Assembly (NCBI RefSeq): GCF_900105005.1
Contig: NZ_LT629748.1
Location: 868,001-932,000 of the forward strand
DNA length: 64,000 bases
Source: Halopseudomonas litoralis
GTDB taxonomy: Bacteria; Pseudomonadota; Gammaproteobacteria; Pseudomonadales; Pseudomonadaceae
Direction: 5' to 3'
Position numbers and translations under genes: made by a program. The number at the start of each line of letters is the position of its first letter. Position 1 is the first letter of the stretch. Positions 1 to 8,960 of this stretch are shown one piece after another. The notes beneath the pieces were generated by a model that did not search any database, had not been told where the DNA came from, and saw only the letters and a list, made by a program, of their open reading frames with translations.

Positions 1-590
1 ACGAGGTCTCGCGCCCAGTGTTCGGTGCGTTGCCGCAACAGTTGGGCATTCCAGTTGCGCGGGCCGATACTGCCCGCGCCGTCAACCATCGCCGACAATT
101 CTGCGGTGCGTTGTCTGGCTTGGCTTTCATCAAGGGTGATGCCGACCCAGCGGCAGGCGCTGCGACAGAGGATGTATTCGGCTTCGGTATGCAGTACCAC
201 AGAGGGCATGGCTTGCCAGCGCGGCAGCTGCGCTCGCCATTCCTGTTCAAAGATCTCCACCAGTTGCTTCAGGCGGGCCGGCCCCATCAGTGACATGAAC
301 ATCTCTTTGCGCCGAGCATGGGCTTCGCCGGTCAAGGTCAGGCTGCTGCCCTTGTCCTGCAGCAGCGACAAGGTAGTCGGTGGCATTGCATGGTTGCGCG
401 TGAATCGGCCGGGTACATAGAACATGCGCGCTGCGTCTTCACCGCTGACGCAATACACCGAGCGCAGCATGATGCGGGTCTGGAAAATATCGCTGGCATA
501 CTCGCGGCAGCGGTCGGCGATGAAGTTGTAGCCGCTACCCAGAAAGGCTGTGCTACTATCGAATGCGGTGTCCCGGGGGATGCTGCTCAT
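1..590 (-). CDS. Cytochrome P450 of the CYP152 fatty-acid peroxygenase family (partial, N-terminal 196 residues)
   Basis: The reading frame starts at the ATG at 590 and runs off the left edge, so the heme-binding cysteine region is not in the window. What is visible aligns along its length with the N-terminal half of CYP152 enzymes (B. subtilis BSbeta, OleT), from memory. Shared blocks are the GYNFI segment near residue 20, DIFQTR near 34, the C-helix AHARRKEMFMSLM near 90-102, and SIGPRNW near 183. Family members use H2O2 to hydroxylate or decarboxylate fatty acids. The residue matching BSbeta Gln85 / OleT His85 is Leu84 here. An AGGG lies about 7 nt before the ATG, and a 13-bp inverted repeat lies just upstream. 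The gene follows the flavin monooxygenase gene on the same strand. The family call is strong; the product class is unknown without the C-terminus. Confidence 0.85.
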   Translation of the reverse strand, partial: MSSIPRDTAFDSSTAFLGSGYNFIADRCREYASDIFQTRIMLRSVYCVSGEDAARMFYVPGRFTRNHAMPPTTLSLLQDKGSSLTLTGEAHARRKEMFMSLMGPARLKQLVEIFEQEWRAQLPRWQAMPSVVLHTEAEYILCRSACRWVGITLDESQARQRTAELSAMVDGAGSIGPRNWNAQLLRQRTEHWARDL

Positions 591-600
591 GGCGTGCCCT

Positions 601-638
601 CGACTTTTCCAACTGGCGTTAACGGGTTGGAAAAGTCG
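601..638. promoter_or_regulatory. Perfect 13-bp inverted repeat just upstream of the P450 start codon
   Basis: The arms are cgacttttccaac (601-613) and gttggaaaagtcg (626-638), separated by 12 bp. The repeat ends 10 bp before the P450 ATG, between it and the stop codon of the upstream monooxygenase gene. No T-run follows on the minus strand, so it is a poor intrinsic terminator. An operator, or an mRNA hairpin acting on translation of the P450, is more plausible. The function is inferred from position only. Confidence 0.55.
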
Positions 639-673
639 GGGCTGGCAAAGTTCGGGTTATATCGCCGCGCTGC

Positions 674-1672
674 TCAGAGTTGCGCAGCAGAGGCCATCAA
701 GCGCCGGTAGCTGTCAGCGCGTTTGTCCTGATCGAATATTGGACTGTTTACAATGAGTTCGTTTGCACCGCTGCGCTCGAGCAGATCCGCCATCTGCTGA
801 GCGACAGTCTGCTCATCACCGATCAGGGTGCCGGCGAGGGTGGAGAGCACTTGATGCCGCTCATGGGGCTGCCACAAGGCGTCCATGTCTTCGACCGGTG
901 GGCGCAATTGACCGCGCTCGCCGCGGATCATGTTGAGGAAGGATTGCTGGTGCGAGCTGGCCAGGTAGTGTGCTTCGTCGCGGGTTTCGGCTACGAAAGC
1001 ATTGATGCCGAGCATGGCGTGAGGCTGCGCCAGCGTTGCCGAGGACACAAAACTGTCCTGATAGGCGCGCATGGCGGCCATCAGGTAATCCGGTGAGAAC
1101 TGTCCGGCAAAGGCAAAGGGCAGCCCGAGACTGGCCGCCAGCTGGGCGCTGAAGGTGCTGGAGCCGAGTAGCCAGATGGGCACGTCAAGACCGGCTCCGG
1201 GCACGGCGACCAAGCGCTGACCCGGCTCCGGTTCGGCAAAGTAATGGCGAAGCTCTTCGAGCATCTGCGGAAAATCTTCACCGTCGGTACGGCCGCGGCG
1301 CAGTGCCCGGGCGGTTGCCATGTCGGTGCCGGGTGCGCGCCCCAGGCCCAGGTCGATACGACCGGGATACAGTGATTCAAGGGTGCCAAACTGCTCGGCG
1401 ATCTGCAGCGGCGAATGGTTCGGCAGCATGATGCCGCCGGAACCGAGGCGGATCCGCTCGGTCCCGGCAGCGAGATAGCCTATGACCACTGAGGTAGCGG
1501 CGCTGGCAATGCCGACCATATTGTGATGCTCGGCCACCCAGAAGCGCTGATAGCCCAACTGCTCGGCATGCCTGGCCAGTTGCAGACTGTTGCGCAGGGC
1601 TTGCGCTGGGGTTGAACCCAGGGTGACGGGACAGAGATCCAGAATCGAGAGCGGTACGGCTGGGGTGGTCAT
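674..1672 (-). CDS. LLM-class flavin-dependent oxidoreductase (luciferase-like monooxygenase, YhbW type)
   Basis: This 332-residue protein has the bacterial luciferase-like TIM-barrel pattern: [19 protein letters not shown] near residues 33-51, then [19 protein letters not shown], and [17 protein letters not shown] near 101-117. Such proteins bind reduced FMN and oxidise an organic substrate; single-subunit members like E. coli YhbW have no assigned substrate. Its length is typical of the group and no signal peptide is seen, so it should be cytosolic. It lies 30 bp after the phosphodiesterase gene and 83 bp before the P450 gene, all on the minus strand. The pairing with a fatty-acid P450 hints at lipid oxidation chemistry, but that is inference. 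Confidence 0.85.
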   Translation of the reverse strand: MTTPAVPLSILDLCPVTLGSTPAQALRNSLQLARHAEQLGYQRFWVAEHHNMVGIASAATSVVIGYLAAGTERIRLGSGGIMLPNHSPLQIAEQFGTLESLYPGRIDLGLGRAPGTDMATARALRRGRTDGEDFPQMLEELRHYFAEPEPGQRLVAVPGAGLDVPIWLLGSSTFSAQLAASLGLPFAFAGQFSPDYLMAAMRAYQDSFVSSATLAQPHAMLGINAFVAETRDEAHYLASSHQQSFLNMIRGERGQLRPPVEDMDALWQPHERHQVLSTLAGTLIGDEQTVAQQMADLLERSGANELIVNSPIFDQDKRADSYRRLMASAAQL

Positions 1673-1702
1673 ATAGGCTCCGGAACAGCAGGGATGTGCC
1701 GG

Positions 1703-4081
1703 TCATGCTAACCCCGGTTGCTCGCAGAACATAGCCCCGCAGTGCGGGTCGGGAGCGGGCATTCCGATCCGGGCGCCTTGCGCAAAGTCGATTCCGAGCA
1801 GTTGCACCTGCTGCAGAACAGCATCGTTATGCACGAATTCCGCGACTGTCTGCATGCCCAGCTCCTGAGCGAAGTGCACTATGCCCTGAGTCAGGGTGCG
1901 TGCGTCCGGATCGCTGTCCAGCTGGCGGATCAGGCTGCCATCGATCTTGATCAGGTCCACATTCAGCCGCAGCAGATGTTCGAAGTTGGAGTAGCCAGTG
2001 CCGAAGTCGTCGATGGCAATGCGGCAGCCCAGCGCCTTGGCCTTGTCAATAAACTGGCGTACTGCCTGGTAGTTATCGATGCCTTCGGACTCCAGAATTT
2101 CAAAGATTACCCGTTGTGCCAGCGACGGGTCCTGCAACCGCTGCAGTATGTAATCGCTCAATTCAGTGTCCAGCAGGTCGTCGCAGGACAGATTGAGCGA
2201 GAACTGCATATCGCTATAGGCAAAATGCGTGAAGCATTGGTCCACCATACAGAGTGTGATCTGACGGTACAGGCGGATCTTGCGGGCGATCGGGAGGAAG
2301 CTGGCGGGGCTGATCGGCGTACCGTCGACCTCCAACATGCGTACCAGGCACTCGAATTTGTCGATATGCCCGGTGCGCAGGTTCATGATTGGTTGGAACC
2401 ACGGCACGATACGCTTCTCGTCCAGCGCGGTGCGCAACCGGCTGGCCCAGATCAGATTCTGCTCATAGGTTTCGCGCATGCGATGCGCGGGGTCATGGAT
2501 CAGATAGTTGAGTTTGTTCAGGCGCGCGAGTTTCAGAGCAATATTGGCGGATGGCGGAAGTTGTTCGCTGGCCAGCGGAGAGCCGTCAGGTTGTACTGTG
2601 GCAGCCAGCCCCAGCGTGGCCTGCAGCGGAATCTGCTCTCCCTGCCAGCAGATGGTCAGACTTTTGATAAAGGATTGCAGGTTGTTCAACCGCTGCTCAA
2701 GCTCGCTGCGTCCAGGGCTGTCGGGAAACAGCAGGGCCATTTCATCGCCGGGCATGTGATACACCCGTACGGTATGCCAGCAAGGCGTATCCAGTACGTG
2801 CTGTTGCAGCCGTGCAGCCAGCTCGCGGATGACATGGTCACCGCACTGATTTCCGTAGAAATCGTTGACTTCCTTGAAGGCGTCGATGTTGAGCAGTATC
2901 AGCGTCGCGGGCTGATCCCCCTGCAGATCCAGCAGCAGACGCTCACGGTTGGGCAAGCCAGTGAGGGCGTCGGTATACAGGCTGTTCAACTGTTTGAGGG
3001 TGCTCGCAACCAGGTACAGAATCAAACCGGACAGCAACAGCAAAATGCTGACGATGATAGCAACGATACGGAAGTTGCTGGCCCGCATGGGCGCCAGTAC
3101 CGCATCGATCTCGGCCTGGGGTATGCCGATTCCAAAGGTCATTCCCGCTTCGGTAGGGGCATGGAAAAGGACGTATTCGGCCTCGCCCACCTGCAGTACC
3201 TGGCTCTGCATCGGGGAGACGGGGTAACGGCTGGTAAGATTCTCCGGCACGGGCTGCGTAGCGGGCTGCCGGGGTAGTTGCAACCTGGTGATGGCCTCCA
3301 TCAATAGCTGCGCATGCTGCACATCGGCTGCCTCGGCCAAACTCGACAGGTTGCGGTTCTCCCGATCGAGCAGAAAGGAGAAGGTGCCCGGCGTGATACG
3401 CACACGGCTGACCAGACGGATGACCTCATCGGCCTGCCAGTCGGTAGCGGCCAGTCCGATTACCTTGCCGCGGCGGTCGTGGATCGGGGTGCTGACGCTG
3501 ATGACCACGTTGTCGATCTGAGGTTTGTAATAGGCAGCGGTCCAGTGGTAGGGCTTGGCGCTTTGCTCGGGAAGGGGCGCCTGCGCCGGCGGCTGCAGGC
3601 GCAGGTACCAATCCCTGTTCTGAAAGCCGGTTTCCCGGCGGGTGGTGTGGATGGCGGTATTGCCCCGGTAACCGTAGACGCCAATGGCGGCGGTTCGGTA
3701 ACCGCCGGCCTGAAACAGGATGCCGCCACCATGAACATCATGCAGGTCTCGCAAGGTGGTACTCACGCTGTGTTCCAGTTCGGCGATATTGTCGCGTCCG
3801 GACAGGCTCTTCTGCCGGGCGAACAGATCGCCTATGCGGGCCAGGGCACCGGTGTTCTGCTCCATCAGGAAGTGATGGGCGTTGATGCGCTCCAGGTTGG
3901 AATGGAAAGTATCGGCAATCTGTTGCTGGCGTTGTTCGGACATGGCCCGTTGCGCGAAAGTCAGGTTCAAGCTCGACATCAGCCACATGCCGGCAATAAA
4001 CAGGCCGACCAGCAGGAGCAGGATCAGCATGATGGAGCTTTTGCGTCTGGTCATGGCGGCAGGCTCAATAAGACCGGCCAT
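1703..4081 (-). CDS. Membrane Cache-GGDEF-EAL protein, likely c-di-GMP phosphodiesterase
   Basis: Domain order in the 792 residues: a membrane segment at about 17-37, a periplasmic Cache-like sensor to about 330, a second membrane segment at about 335-357, a GGDEF domain from about 370 (DALTGLPNR) and an EAL domain from about 560 to 785. The cyclase signature is degenerate, reading PGDEM for GGDEF. The EAL domain keeps ECLVR, the Asn in NLS, the Glu in FEILE, DDFGTGYSN and the later Lys and AEF glutamate. The reading is therefore an active phosphodiesterase with a non-catalytic, possibly GTP-sensing, GGDEF domain. The start overlaps the upstream Sel1 gene by 17 bp; an alternative ATG at 4054 would remove the overlap. 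The adjacent flagellar genes suggest a role in motility, which is inference. Confidence 0.85.
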   Translation of the reverse strand: MAGLIEPAAMTRRKSSIMLILLLLVGLFIAGMWLMSSLNLTFAQRAMSEQRQQQIADTFHSNLERINAHHFLMEQNTGALARIGDLFARQKSLSGRDNIAELEHSVSTTLRDLHDVHGGGILFQAGGYRTAAIGVYGYRGNTAIHTTRRETGFQNRDWYLRLQPPAQAPLPEQSAKPYHWTAAYYKPQIDNVVISVSTPIHDRRGKVIGLAATDWQADEVIRLVSRVRITPGTFSFLLDRENRNLSSLAEAADVQHAQLLMEAITRLQLPRQPATQPVPENLTSRYPVSPMQSQVLQVGEAEYVLFHAPTEAGMTFGIGIPQAEIDAVLAPMRASNFRIVAIIVSILLLLSGLILYLVASTLKQLNSLYTDALTGLPNRERLLLDLQGDQPATLILLNIDAFKEVNDFYGNQCGDHVIRELAARLQQHVLDTPCWHTVRVYHMPGDEMALLFPDSPGRSELEQRLNNLQSFIKSLTICWQGEQIPLQATLGLAATVQPDGSPLASEQLPPSANIALKLARLNKLNYLIHDPAHRMRETYEQNLIWASRLRTALDEKRIVPWFQPIMNLRTGHIDKFECLVRMLEVDGTPISPASFLPIARKIRLYRQITLCMVDQCFTHFAYSDMQFSLNLSCDDLLDTELSDYILQRLQDPSLAQRVIFEILESEGIDNYQAVRQFIDKAKALGCRIAIDDFGTGYSNFEHLLRLNVDLIKIDGSLIRQLDSDPDARTLTQGIVHFAQELGMQTVAEFVHNDAVLQQVQLLGIDFAQGARIGMPAPDPHCGAMFCEQPGLA

Positions 4082-5285
4082 GCAGGCCGCTCTCGATACG
4101 CAGGCGAGCGGTGTGTACCTGCTCGGTAGTCAGTTGCCGGGCCAGGGTCTGTATCCGTGGTTCGGCGTCTTGCTCGCCGTTGAGCAGCGTCAGGCTCAGC
4201 CAGATATAGGCTTCGGTGTATTCCGGGGGGCCTCCGGTGCCATCCATATAGCTGGCGCCCAGCCGGTATTGCGCGGTGGCCGATCCCTGCGAAGCTGCAC
4301 GAAGCAGCCATTGGCGTGCGCCGGCTTGTCCGGCTCCGCGATCATTGAAGTGGATATCGGCCAGCTGCAATTGCGCGGCAACATCGTCCTGACCGGCCGC
4401 GCGTTCCAGCCAATGTTGCGCCGCAGGCGGATCGATCTCGGTGCCGACACCGTCCAGGTAGGCCATGCCGGCCTGGTACTGTGCCGCTGCCAATCCGCGG
4501 TCTGCTGCCTCCTTGATCAGCGCCAGTGCTTTGATGGTGTCAGTCTGAGTGCCCTGGCCTCGTTGATATAGTTGGGCCAGTAATAGCTGCCCGGGCGCAT
4601 GTTGTTGCCTGGCAGAGCGTTGGGCCCAGTCAAAGGCGCCGGCATGATCAGCATTTATCTGCAGAATGGCGGCGAGATGGTGCTGTGCCTTCGCGTCCCC
4701 AGACTCGGCTGCGACGTTGCAGGCGGGCAAGGCTTGTTGGTAGTTCTTGATCGCGAACAGCAGGTAGCAGCTGTTCGCCCGACGCTGTTGCTGTGTCGAG
4801 GCTGCGGGAGGTGTCGCCGTATTGGCGGCCGGCGCTGCGATGACAGGGCTTGCGGCGACGCGTTGGCTGAATGCCTCTACCTGTCCGGGACAGGAGTATT
4901 GATAGCCTTTGCGCAGCAGCTTCAGATTGCTCGGGGTGGGTTGCCGACGGGCATAACGGGTGCCAATGGCCCGGCAGCGACTGTCGCGCTCGCGAGCGAT
5001 ACGCTGATAACTGCGGGAGTCTGCATGCTGTGTGGCGTGCTGTTCGAGAAACCGGGTCATGGGGTCGATCCGCGGTTGGTCCAGTAGATGTTCGACCTGC
5101 TCGTGCAACGCCTGTTCCGCTGTGCTGTCACTGCTTCCGCCGGTCAGGCGTTGACCCTGCTGCGCAATGGCGACACCCGTGCGGCTCAACAGCTCGCCGG
5201 TTCTGGACCACAAATTCGTCTGTTCTGGCGAACCTGCGCAACCGACCAGATAGCACGACAGCAACAATACGGATAATGCGCGCAT
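4065..5285 (-). CDS. Sel1-repeat lipoprotein
   Basis: The 406-residue product begins with a lipoprotein signal peptide whose lipobox LVGC puts the lipidated cysteine at residue 16. From about residue 190 onward it carries tandem Sel1-like repeats with A..G/Y..G spacing, for example LLLAQLYQRGQGTQTD, YQAGMAYLDGVGTE and YRLGASYMDGTGGP. Sel1 repeats form helical solenoids that bind partner proteins. The 3' end overlaps the start of the Cache-GGDEF-EAL gene, so the two are very likely co-transcribed and perhaps functionally coupled through the periplasm. It is divergent from flhA. No specific function is known to me. Confidence 0.8.
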   Translation of the reverse strand: MRALSVLLLSCYLVGCAGSPEQTNLWSRTGELLSRTGVAIAQQGQRLTGGSSDSTAEQALHEQVEHLLDQPRIDPMTRFLEQHATQHADSRSYQRIARERDSRCRAIGTRYARRQPTPSNLKLLRKGYQYSCPGQVEAFSQRVAASPVIAAPAANTATPPAASTQQQRRANSCYLLFAIKNYQQALPACNVAAESGDAKAQHHLAAILQINADHAGAFDWAQRSARQQHAPGQLLLAQLYQRGQGTQTDTIKALALIKEAADRGLAAAQYQAGMAYLDGVGTEIDPPAAQHWLERAAGQDDVAAQLQLADIHFNDRGAGQAGARQWLLRAASQGSATAQYRLGASYMDGTGGPPEYTEAYIWLSLTLLNGEQDAEPRIQTLARQLTTEQVHTARLRIESGLHGRSY

Positions 5286-5366
5286 GAATTCTCTCGTTAA
5301 TACAGGAGACTGACAGATGACATTAAAACAATATCATGTGTCCGCGGTAGATTTTTTCCCGATTTG

Positions 5367-5382
5367 TGGAACAGTTCTTGCC
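5367..5382 (+). promoter_or_regulatory. Sigma-54 promoter for flhA
   Basis: The sequence tggaacagttcttgcc has the GG-N10-GC spacing of a -24/-12 promoter, with GG at 5368-5369 and GC at 5380-5381. It lies 59 bp upstream of the flhA start. In P. aeruginosa, flhA is an RpoN/FleQ-dependent class II flagellar gene, which fits. No FleQ site was identified. Confidence 0.7.
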
Positions 5383-5440
5383 TAGAGAAGGGCCAGAGGA
5401 ACTTTTTCGTCAATTTATTGTTTTGAGGTAACTCAAGGGA

Positions 5441-7567
5441 ATGCCAGTCAATCGTGGTGAGATGATGAACTCCATGCGCAGCAACCTGGCGGGTCTGCGT
5501 CACGGTAGCCTGGGTGTGCCGATTCTGCTGCTGGCCATGCTCGGCATGATGATGCTGCCGGTTCCGCCGTTTCTGCTGGATGTGTTCTTCACCTTCAATA
5601 TTGCCTTGTCACTGGTCGTGCTGCTGGTCTGTGCGTACGCCCTGCGGCCCCTGGACTTTGCCGCCTTCCCTACCATTCTGCTGGTGGCGACGTTGCTGCG
5701 CCTGGCGCTGAACGTGGCCTCGACCCGCGTCGTTCTGCTGAACGGCCATGAAGGCGGTGATGCGGCCGGCAAGGTCATCCAGGCCTTCGGTGAGGTAGTG
5801 ATCGGCGGCAATTTCGTGGTCGGTCTGGTGGTATTCACCATCCTCATGATCATCAACTTCGTGGTGGTGACCAAGGGGGCGGGGCGCATATCCGAGGTCA
5901 GCGCGCGCTTCACTCTGGACGCCATGCCCGGTAAGCAGATGGCAATCGATGCGGATCTGAACGCCGGTCTGATCGATCAGGAAGAAGCCAAGGTTCGCCG
6001 TATGGAAGTGGCCCAGGAAGCAGACTTCTACGGTTCGATGGATGGCGCCAGCAAGTTCGTTCGCGGTGATGCGGTGGCCGGTCTGCTGATCCTGTTCATC
6101 AACGTGATTGGCGGTCTGGCCATCGGTATGGCGCAGCATGGGTTGGGCTTTGCCGAGGCGGGTGAGATCTATGTACTGCTGACCATCGGTGACGGCCTGG
6201 TAGCGCAGATTCCCTCGCTGCTGCTGTCCACCGCGGCCGCGATCATGGTGACGCGGGTTTCCACTTCCGAAGATATGGGTGGTCAGGTCAAGCGGCAGAT
6301 GTTCGCGTCCCCCAAGGCGCTGGGTATCGCCGCGGCCATCATGATCGTCATGGGCCTGATTCCGGGTATGCCGCATTTGTCCTTCCTGAGCCTGGGCGCC
6401 TTGGCTGCTGGCGGTGCTTATCTCATTGCCAAGCGACAGCGGCTCAAGGTGGAAGCGGAGCAGGCTGCCGAGCAGCAGCAGGCGCAACAGCCGGCGCTGC
6501 AGCGCCCGGAGAACCGTGAGCTGGGCTGGGATGATGTAACCCCGGTTGACATGGTCGGGCTGGAAGTCGGCTATCGGTTGATCCCCCTGGTTGACCGCAG
6601 TCAGGGCGGGCAGTTGCTGGCGCGAATCAAGGGTATTCGCAAAAAACTGTCACAGGATCTGGGTTTTCTCATGCCCTCCGTGCATATCCGCGACAACCTG
6701 GATCTGGCGCCGAACGTTTATCGCATCACCTTGATGGGTGTCGGTTTGGCGGAAGCCGAAGTACATGCCGACCGTGAGCTGGCGATCAACCCGGGGCAGG
6801 TGTTCGGTGAGATCAAGGGCATTCCGGGCAAGGACCCGGCATTTGGTCTGGATGCGGTGTGGATCGAGTCCATGCACAAGGATCAGGCGCAATCCCTGGG
6901 TTACACGGTGGTCGATGTCAGCACAGTGGTTGCTACTCACCTTAATCAGATTCTCTACAAGCACTCCCACGAGCTGCTTGGTCATGAAGAGGTTCAGCAA
7001 CTGCTGAAGGTGCTGGCCAAGGCCTCGCCCAAACTTGCCGAAGAGCTGGTGCCGGGGATCATTTCCCTGTCCGGTCTGCTCAAGGTATTGCAGGGGTTGC
7101 TGCAGGAGCAGGTGCCGGTGAGGGACATTCGTACCATTGCCGAGGCCATCGCCAACCAGGCGGGCAAGAGTCAAGATACCGGCGCTCTGATCGGCGCCGT
7201 GCGTATCGCATTATCGCGCTCCATCGTGCAAAGCATTGTCGGGCTTGAGTCCGAGCTGCCTGTGATTACCTTGGAGCCAAGGTTGGAACAGATATTGCTT
7301 CAGAGTCTGCAGAAGGCTGGGCAAGGCAATGATGACGGCATTCTGTTGGAGCCTGGTATGGCGGAGAAACTGCAACGTTCGCTCGCGGACATGGTGCAGC
7401 GCCAGGAAATGCAGGGCAAACCGGCGATATTGCTGGTCGCCGGCCCGGTACGCAACATGATGGCAAGGTTTGTCAGATATGCGGCGCCCGGAGCGCAGGT
7501 ATTGTCCTACCAGGAGATACCCGACAGCAAACAGGTCACCATCGTTGCCACCGTCGGACAGAATTGA
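5441..7567 (+). CDS. flhA: Flagellar type III export gate protein FlhA
   Basis: This 708-residue protein matches FlhA in length and layout: about eight membrane helices to residue 320 (starting LGVPILLLAMLGMMMLPVPPF in two blocks), the conserved FHIPEP-region segment RISEVSARFTLDAMPGKQMA with its surrounding acidic residues, then a long cytoplasmic domain ending near VTIVATVGQN. FlhA forms the nonameric export gate that receives substrates from FliJ/FlhB and uses the proton motive force. The ATG at 5441 has GAGG 12 nt upstream; ATG 5462, preceded by GGTGAG, is an alternative start closer to the usual Pseudomonas N-terminus. It leads the flagellar-chemotaxis operon behind the sigma-54 promoter. 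Confidence 0.97.
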   Translation: MPVNRGEMMNSMRSNLAGLRHGSLGVPILLLAMLGMMMLPVPPFLLDVFFTFNIALSLVVLLVCAYALRPLDFAAFPTILLVATLLRLALNVASTRVVLLNGHEGGDAAGKVIQAFGEVVIGGNFVVGLVVFTILMIINFVVVTKGAGRISEVSARFTLDAMPGKQMAIDADLNAGLIDQEEAKVRRMEVAQEADFYGSMDGASKFVRGDAVAGLLILFINVIGGLAIGMAQHGLGFAEAGEIYVLLTIGDGLVAQIPSLLLSTAAAIMVTRVSTSEDMGGQVKRQMFASPKALGIAAAIMIVMGLIPGMPHLSFLSLGALAAGGAYLIAKRQRLKVEAEQAAEQQQAQQPALQRPENRELGWDDVTPVDMVGLEVGYRLIPLVDRSQGGQLLARIKGIRKKLSQDLGFLMPSVHIRDNLDLAPNVYRITLMGVGLAEAEVHADRELAINPGQVFGEIKGIPGKDPAFGLDAVWIESMHKDQAQSLGYTVVDVSTVVATHLNQILYKHSHELLGHEEVQQLLKVLAKASPKLAEELVPGIISLSGLLKVLQGLLQEQVPVRDIRTIAEAIANQAGKSQDTGALIGAVRIALSRSIVQSIVGLESELPVITLEPRLEQILLQSLQKAGQGNDDGILLEPGMAEKLQRSLADMVQRQEMQGKPAILLVAGPVRNMMARFVRYAAPGAQVLSYQEIPDSKQVTIVATVGQN

Positions 7568-7591
7568 TTTACACAGGGGTGAGGTCAGGCC

Positions 7592-8935
7592 ATGAGAGTC
7601 AAACGTTTTTTTGCAGCAGACATGCGCTCGGCAATGAAACTGGTGCGCGACGAGATGGGCGCGGAAGCGTCCATCATCGCCAACCGGCGAGTAGCCGGTG
7701 GGGTCGAGCTGACCGCAGCGCTGGATTATGAAGCGCCGCGCCTGACGCCACCCACGCCCGGCTTGGATCTGGAGCTGAAGAAGACCCAGGAACGCATCAT
7801 CAGTGCCCGGGCCAATCTCCAGGACGGCGAACGCCCGTCCGAGGGCCCCAGCGTGAACCGTCAATTGTTCGGTGACAGCATGCGCCAGGCAGCAGAGCAG
7901 GGCTCGCCGGTGGCGCGTGATCTACTGGAACGGCTGCACAGTGAACGCGCAGCGCCCACAGCACCCGCAGAAACAGCAGCCAGGTCTGCCCCTCCGGCCA
8001 CTGATGATTTCGACGCTATGCGTTCGGAAATCGCCGGGCTGCGCGACATGCTCGAATCCCAGCTGGGTGGCCTGGCCTGGGGTCAGGTCAATCAGCATCA
8101 GCCGCGACAGGCCAGCCTGTGGCGCCGGTTGGTGCACCTGGGGCTGCCCCCGGAGTTATGCAAGGAATTGTTGGCCAAGGTGGTCGATGTGACCGACGTG
8201 CGCCAGGCCTGGCGCCTGTTGCTGGCACATCTGGCCCAGGGTGTTCCGGCCATGCGTGAAGAGCTGATCGATCAGGGTGGCGTGATTGCGCTGGTCGGAC
8301 CGACCGGTGCCGGCAAGACCACCACGCTGGGCAAGCTGGCGGCGCGCTATGTCCTCAAACACGGCAGCCAGAGCGTGGCGCTGGTGACCATGGATACCTA
8401 TCGCATCGGCGCCCATGAGCAGTTGCGCACCCTGGGCCGCATACTCAACGTACCGGTACGAGTGGTGGATGAACAGAACAGTCTGAATGATGTGCTGGAG
8501 GAGTTCGGCAACAAGCGTCTGGTGTTGGTGGACACGGCCGGGCTGCAGGCGCAGGATCCGCAATTGCGCGGGCAGCTCAGCGAGTTGGCAACACAAGGCT
8601 CGCGTATCAGCACCTTGTTGGTATTGGCGGCCACCAGCCAATATCGTGTGCTCAAGGCGGCATGGCACAATTACCGCTGCTGCAACCCGGTGGGTTGCAT
8701 TCTGACCAAGGTGGACGAGGCAGCTACGCTGGGCGAAGCACTGGGGCTGGCTATGGAGCAACGTCTCCCGGTAGCCTATGTAGCTGATGGCCAGCGTATA
8801 CCCGATGACCTGTCCCGCGGTGTCGGGCACCAACTGGTCAGCCGCGCCGTAGGTCTGGCAGGTAATGAGATGGCAGCTGACCAGACCATGGCCGACGTTT
8901 TTGCCGGTATACTCCATAGCCAGCGCGCAAGTTAA
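7592..8935 (+). CDS. flhF: Flagellar placement GTPase FlhF
   Basis: The 447-residue SRP-type GTPase has a basic N-terminus (MRVKRFFAADMRSAMKLVR), a variable B domain to about 180, an N domain and a C-terminal G domain. The G domain shows GPTGAGKTTT near residue 235, DTYRIGAHEQLRTL, DTAGLQ and TKVDEA. FlhF recruits the first flagellar ring components to the old pole and, together with FleN, sets position and number in polar flagellates. A GGTGAGG ribosome-binding site precedes the ATG. It follows flhA by 24 bp and precedes fleN by 25 bp. All catalytic motifs appear intact. Confidence 0.96.
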   Translation: MRVKRFFAADMRSAMKLVRDEMGAEASIIANRRVAGGVELTAALDYEAPRLTPPTPGLDLELKKTQERIISARANLQDGERPSEGPSVNRQLFGDSMRQAAEQGSPVARDLLERLHSERAAPTAPAETAARSAPPATDDFDAMRSEIAGLRDMLESQLGGLAWGQVNQHQPRQASLWRRLVHLGLPPELCKELLAKVVDVTDVRQAWRLLLAHLAQGVPAMREELIDQGGVIALVGPTGAGKTTTLGKLAARYVLKHGSQSVALVTMDTYRIGAHEQLRTLGRILNVPVRVVDEQNSLNDVLEEFGNKRLVLVDTAGLQAQDPQLRGQLSELATQGSRISTLLVLAATSQYRVLKAAWHNYRCCNPVGCILTKVDEAATLGEALGLAMEQRLPVAYVADGQRIPDDLSRGVGHQLVSRAVGLAGNEMAADQTMADVFAGILHSQRAS

Positions 8936-8960
8936 CGATTTGATAAAGGCGACAGCATAG

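Noticed and set aside
18..710. Overlapping plus-strand frames at the left edge
   Set aside because: They lie over the minus-strand P450, whose translation matches CYP152 along its length; the plus-strand translations look like antisense shadows.
1718..3277. Long plus-strand frame of 519 codons
   Set aside because: It is antisense to the GGDEF/EAL gene, which has clear domain motifs; the frame is rich in Gln/Val/Ala without recognisable domains.
5609..6487. Minus-strand frame of 292 codons
   Set aside because: Antisense to the conserved membrane part of flhA; His/Gln/Arg-rich shadow composition.
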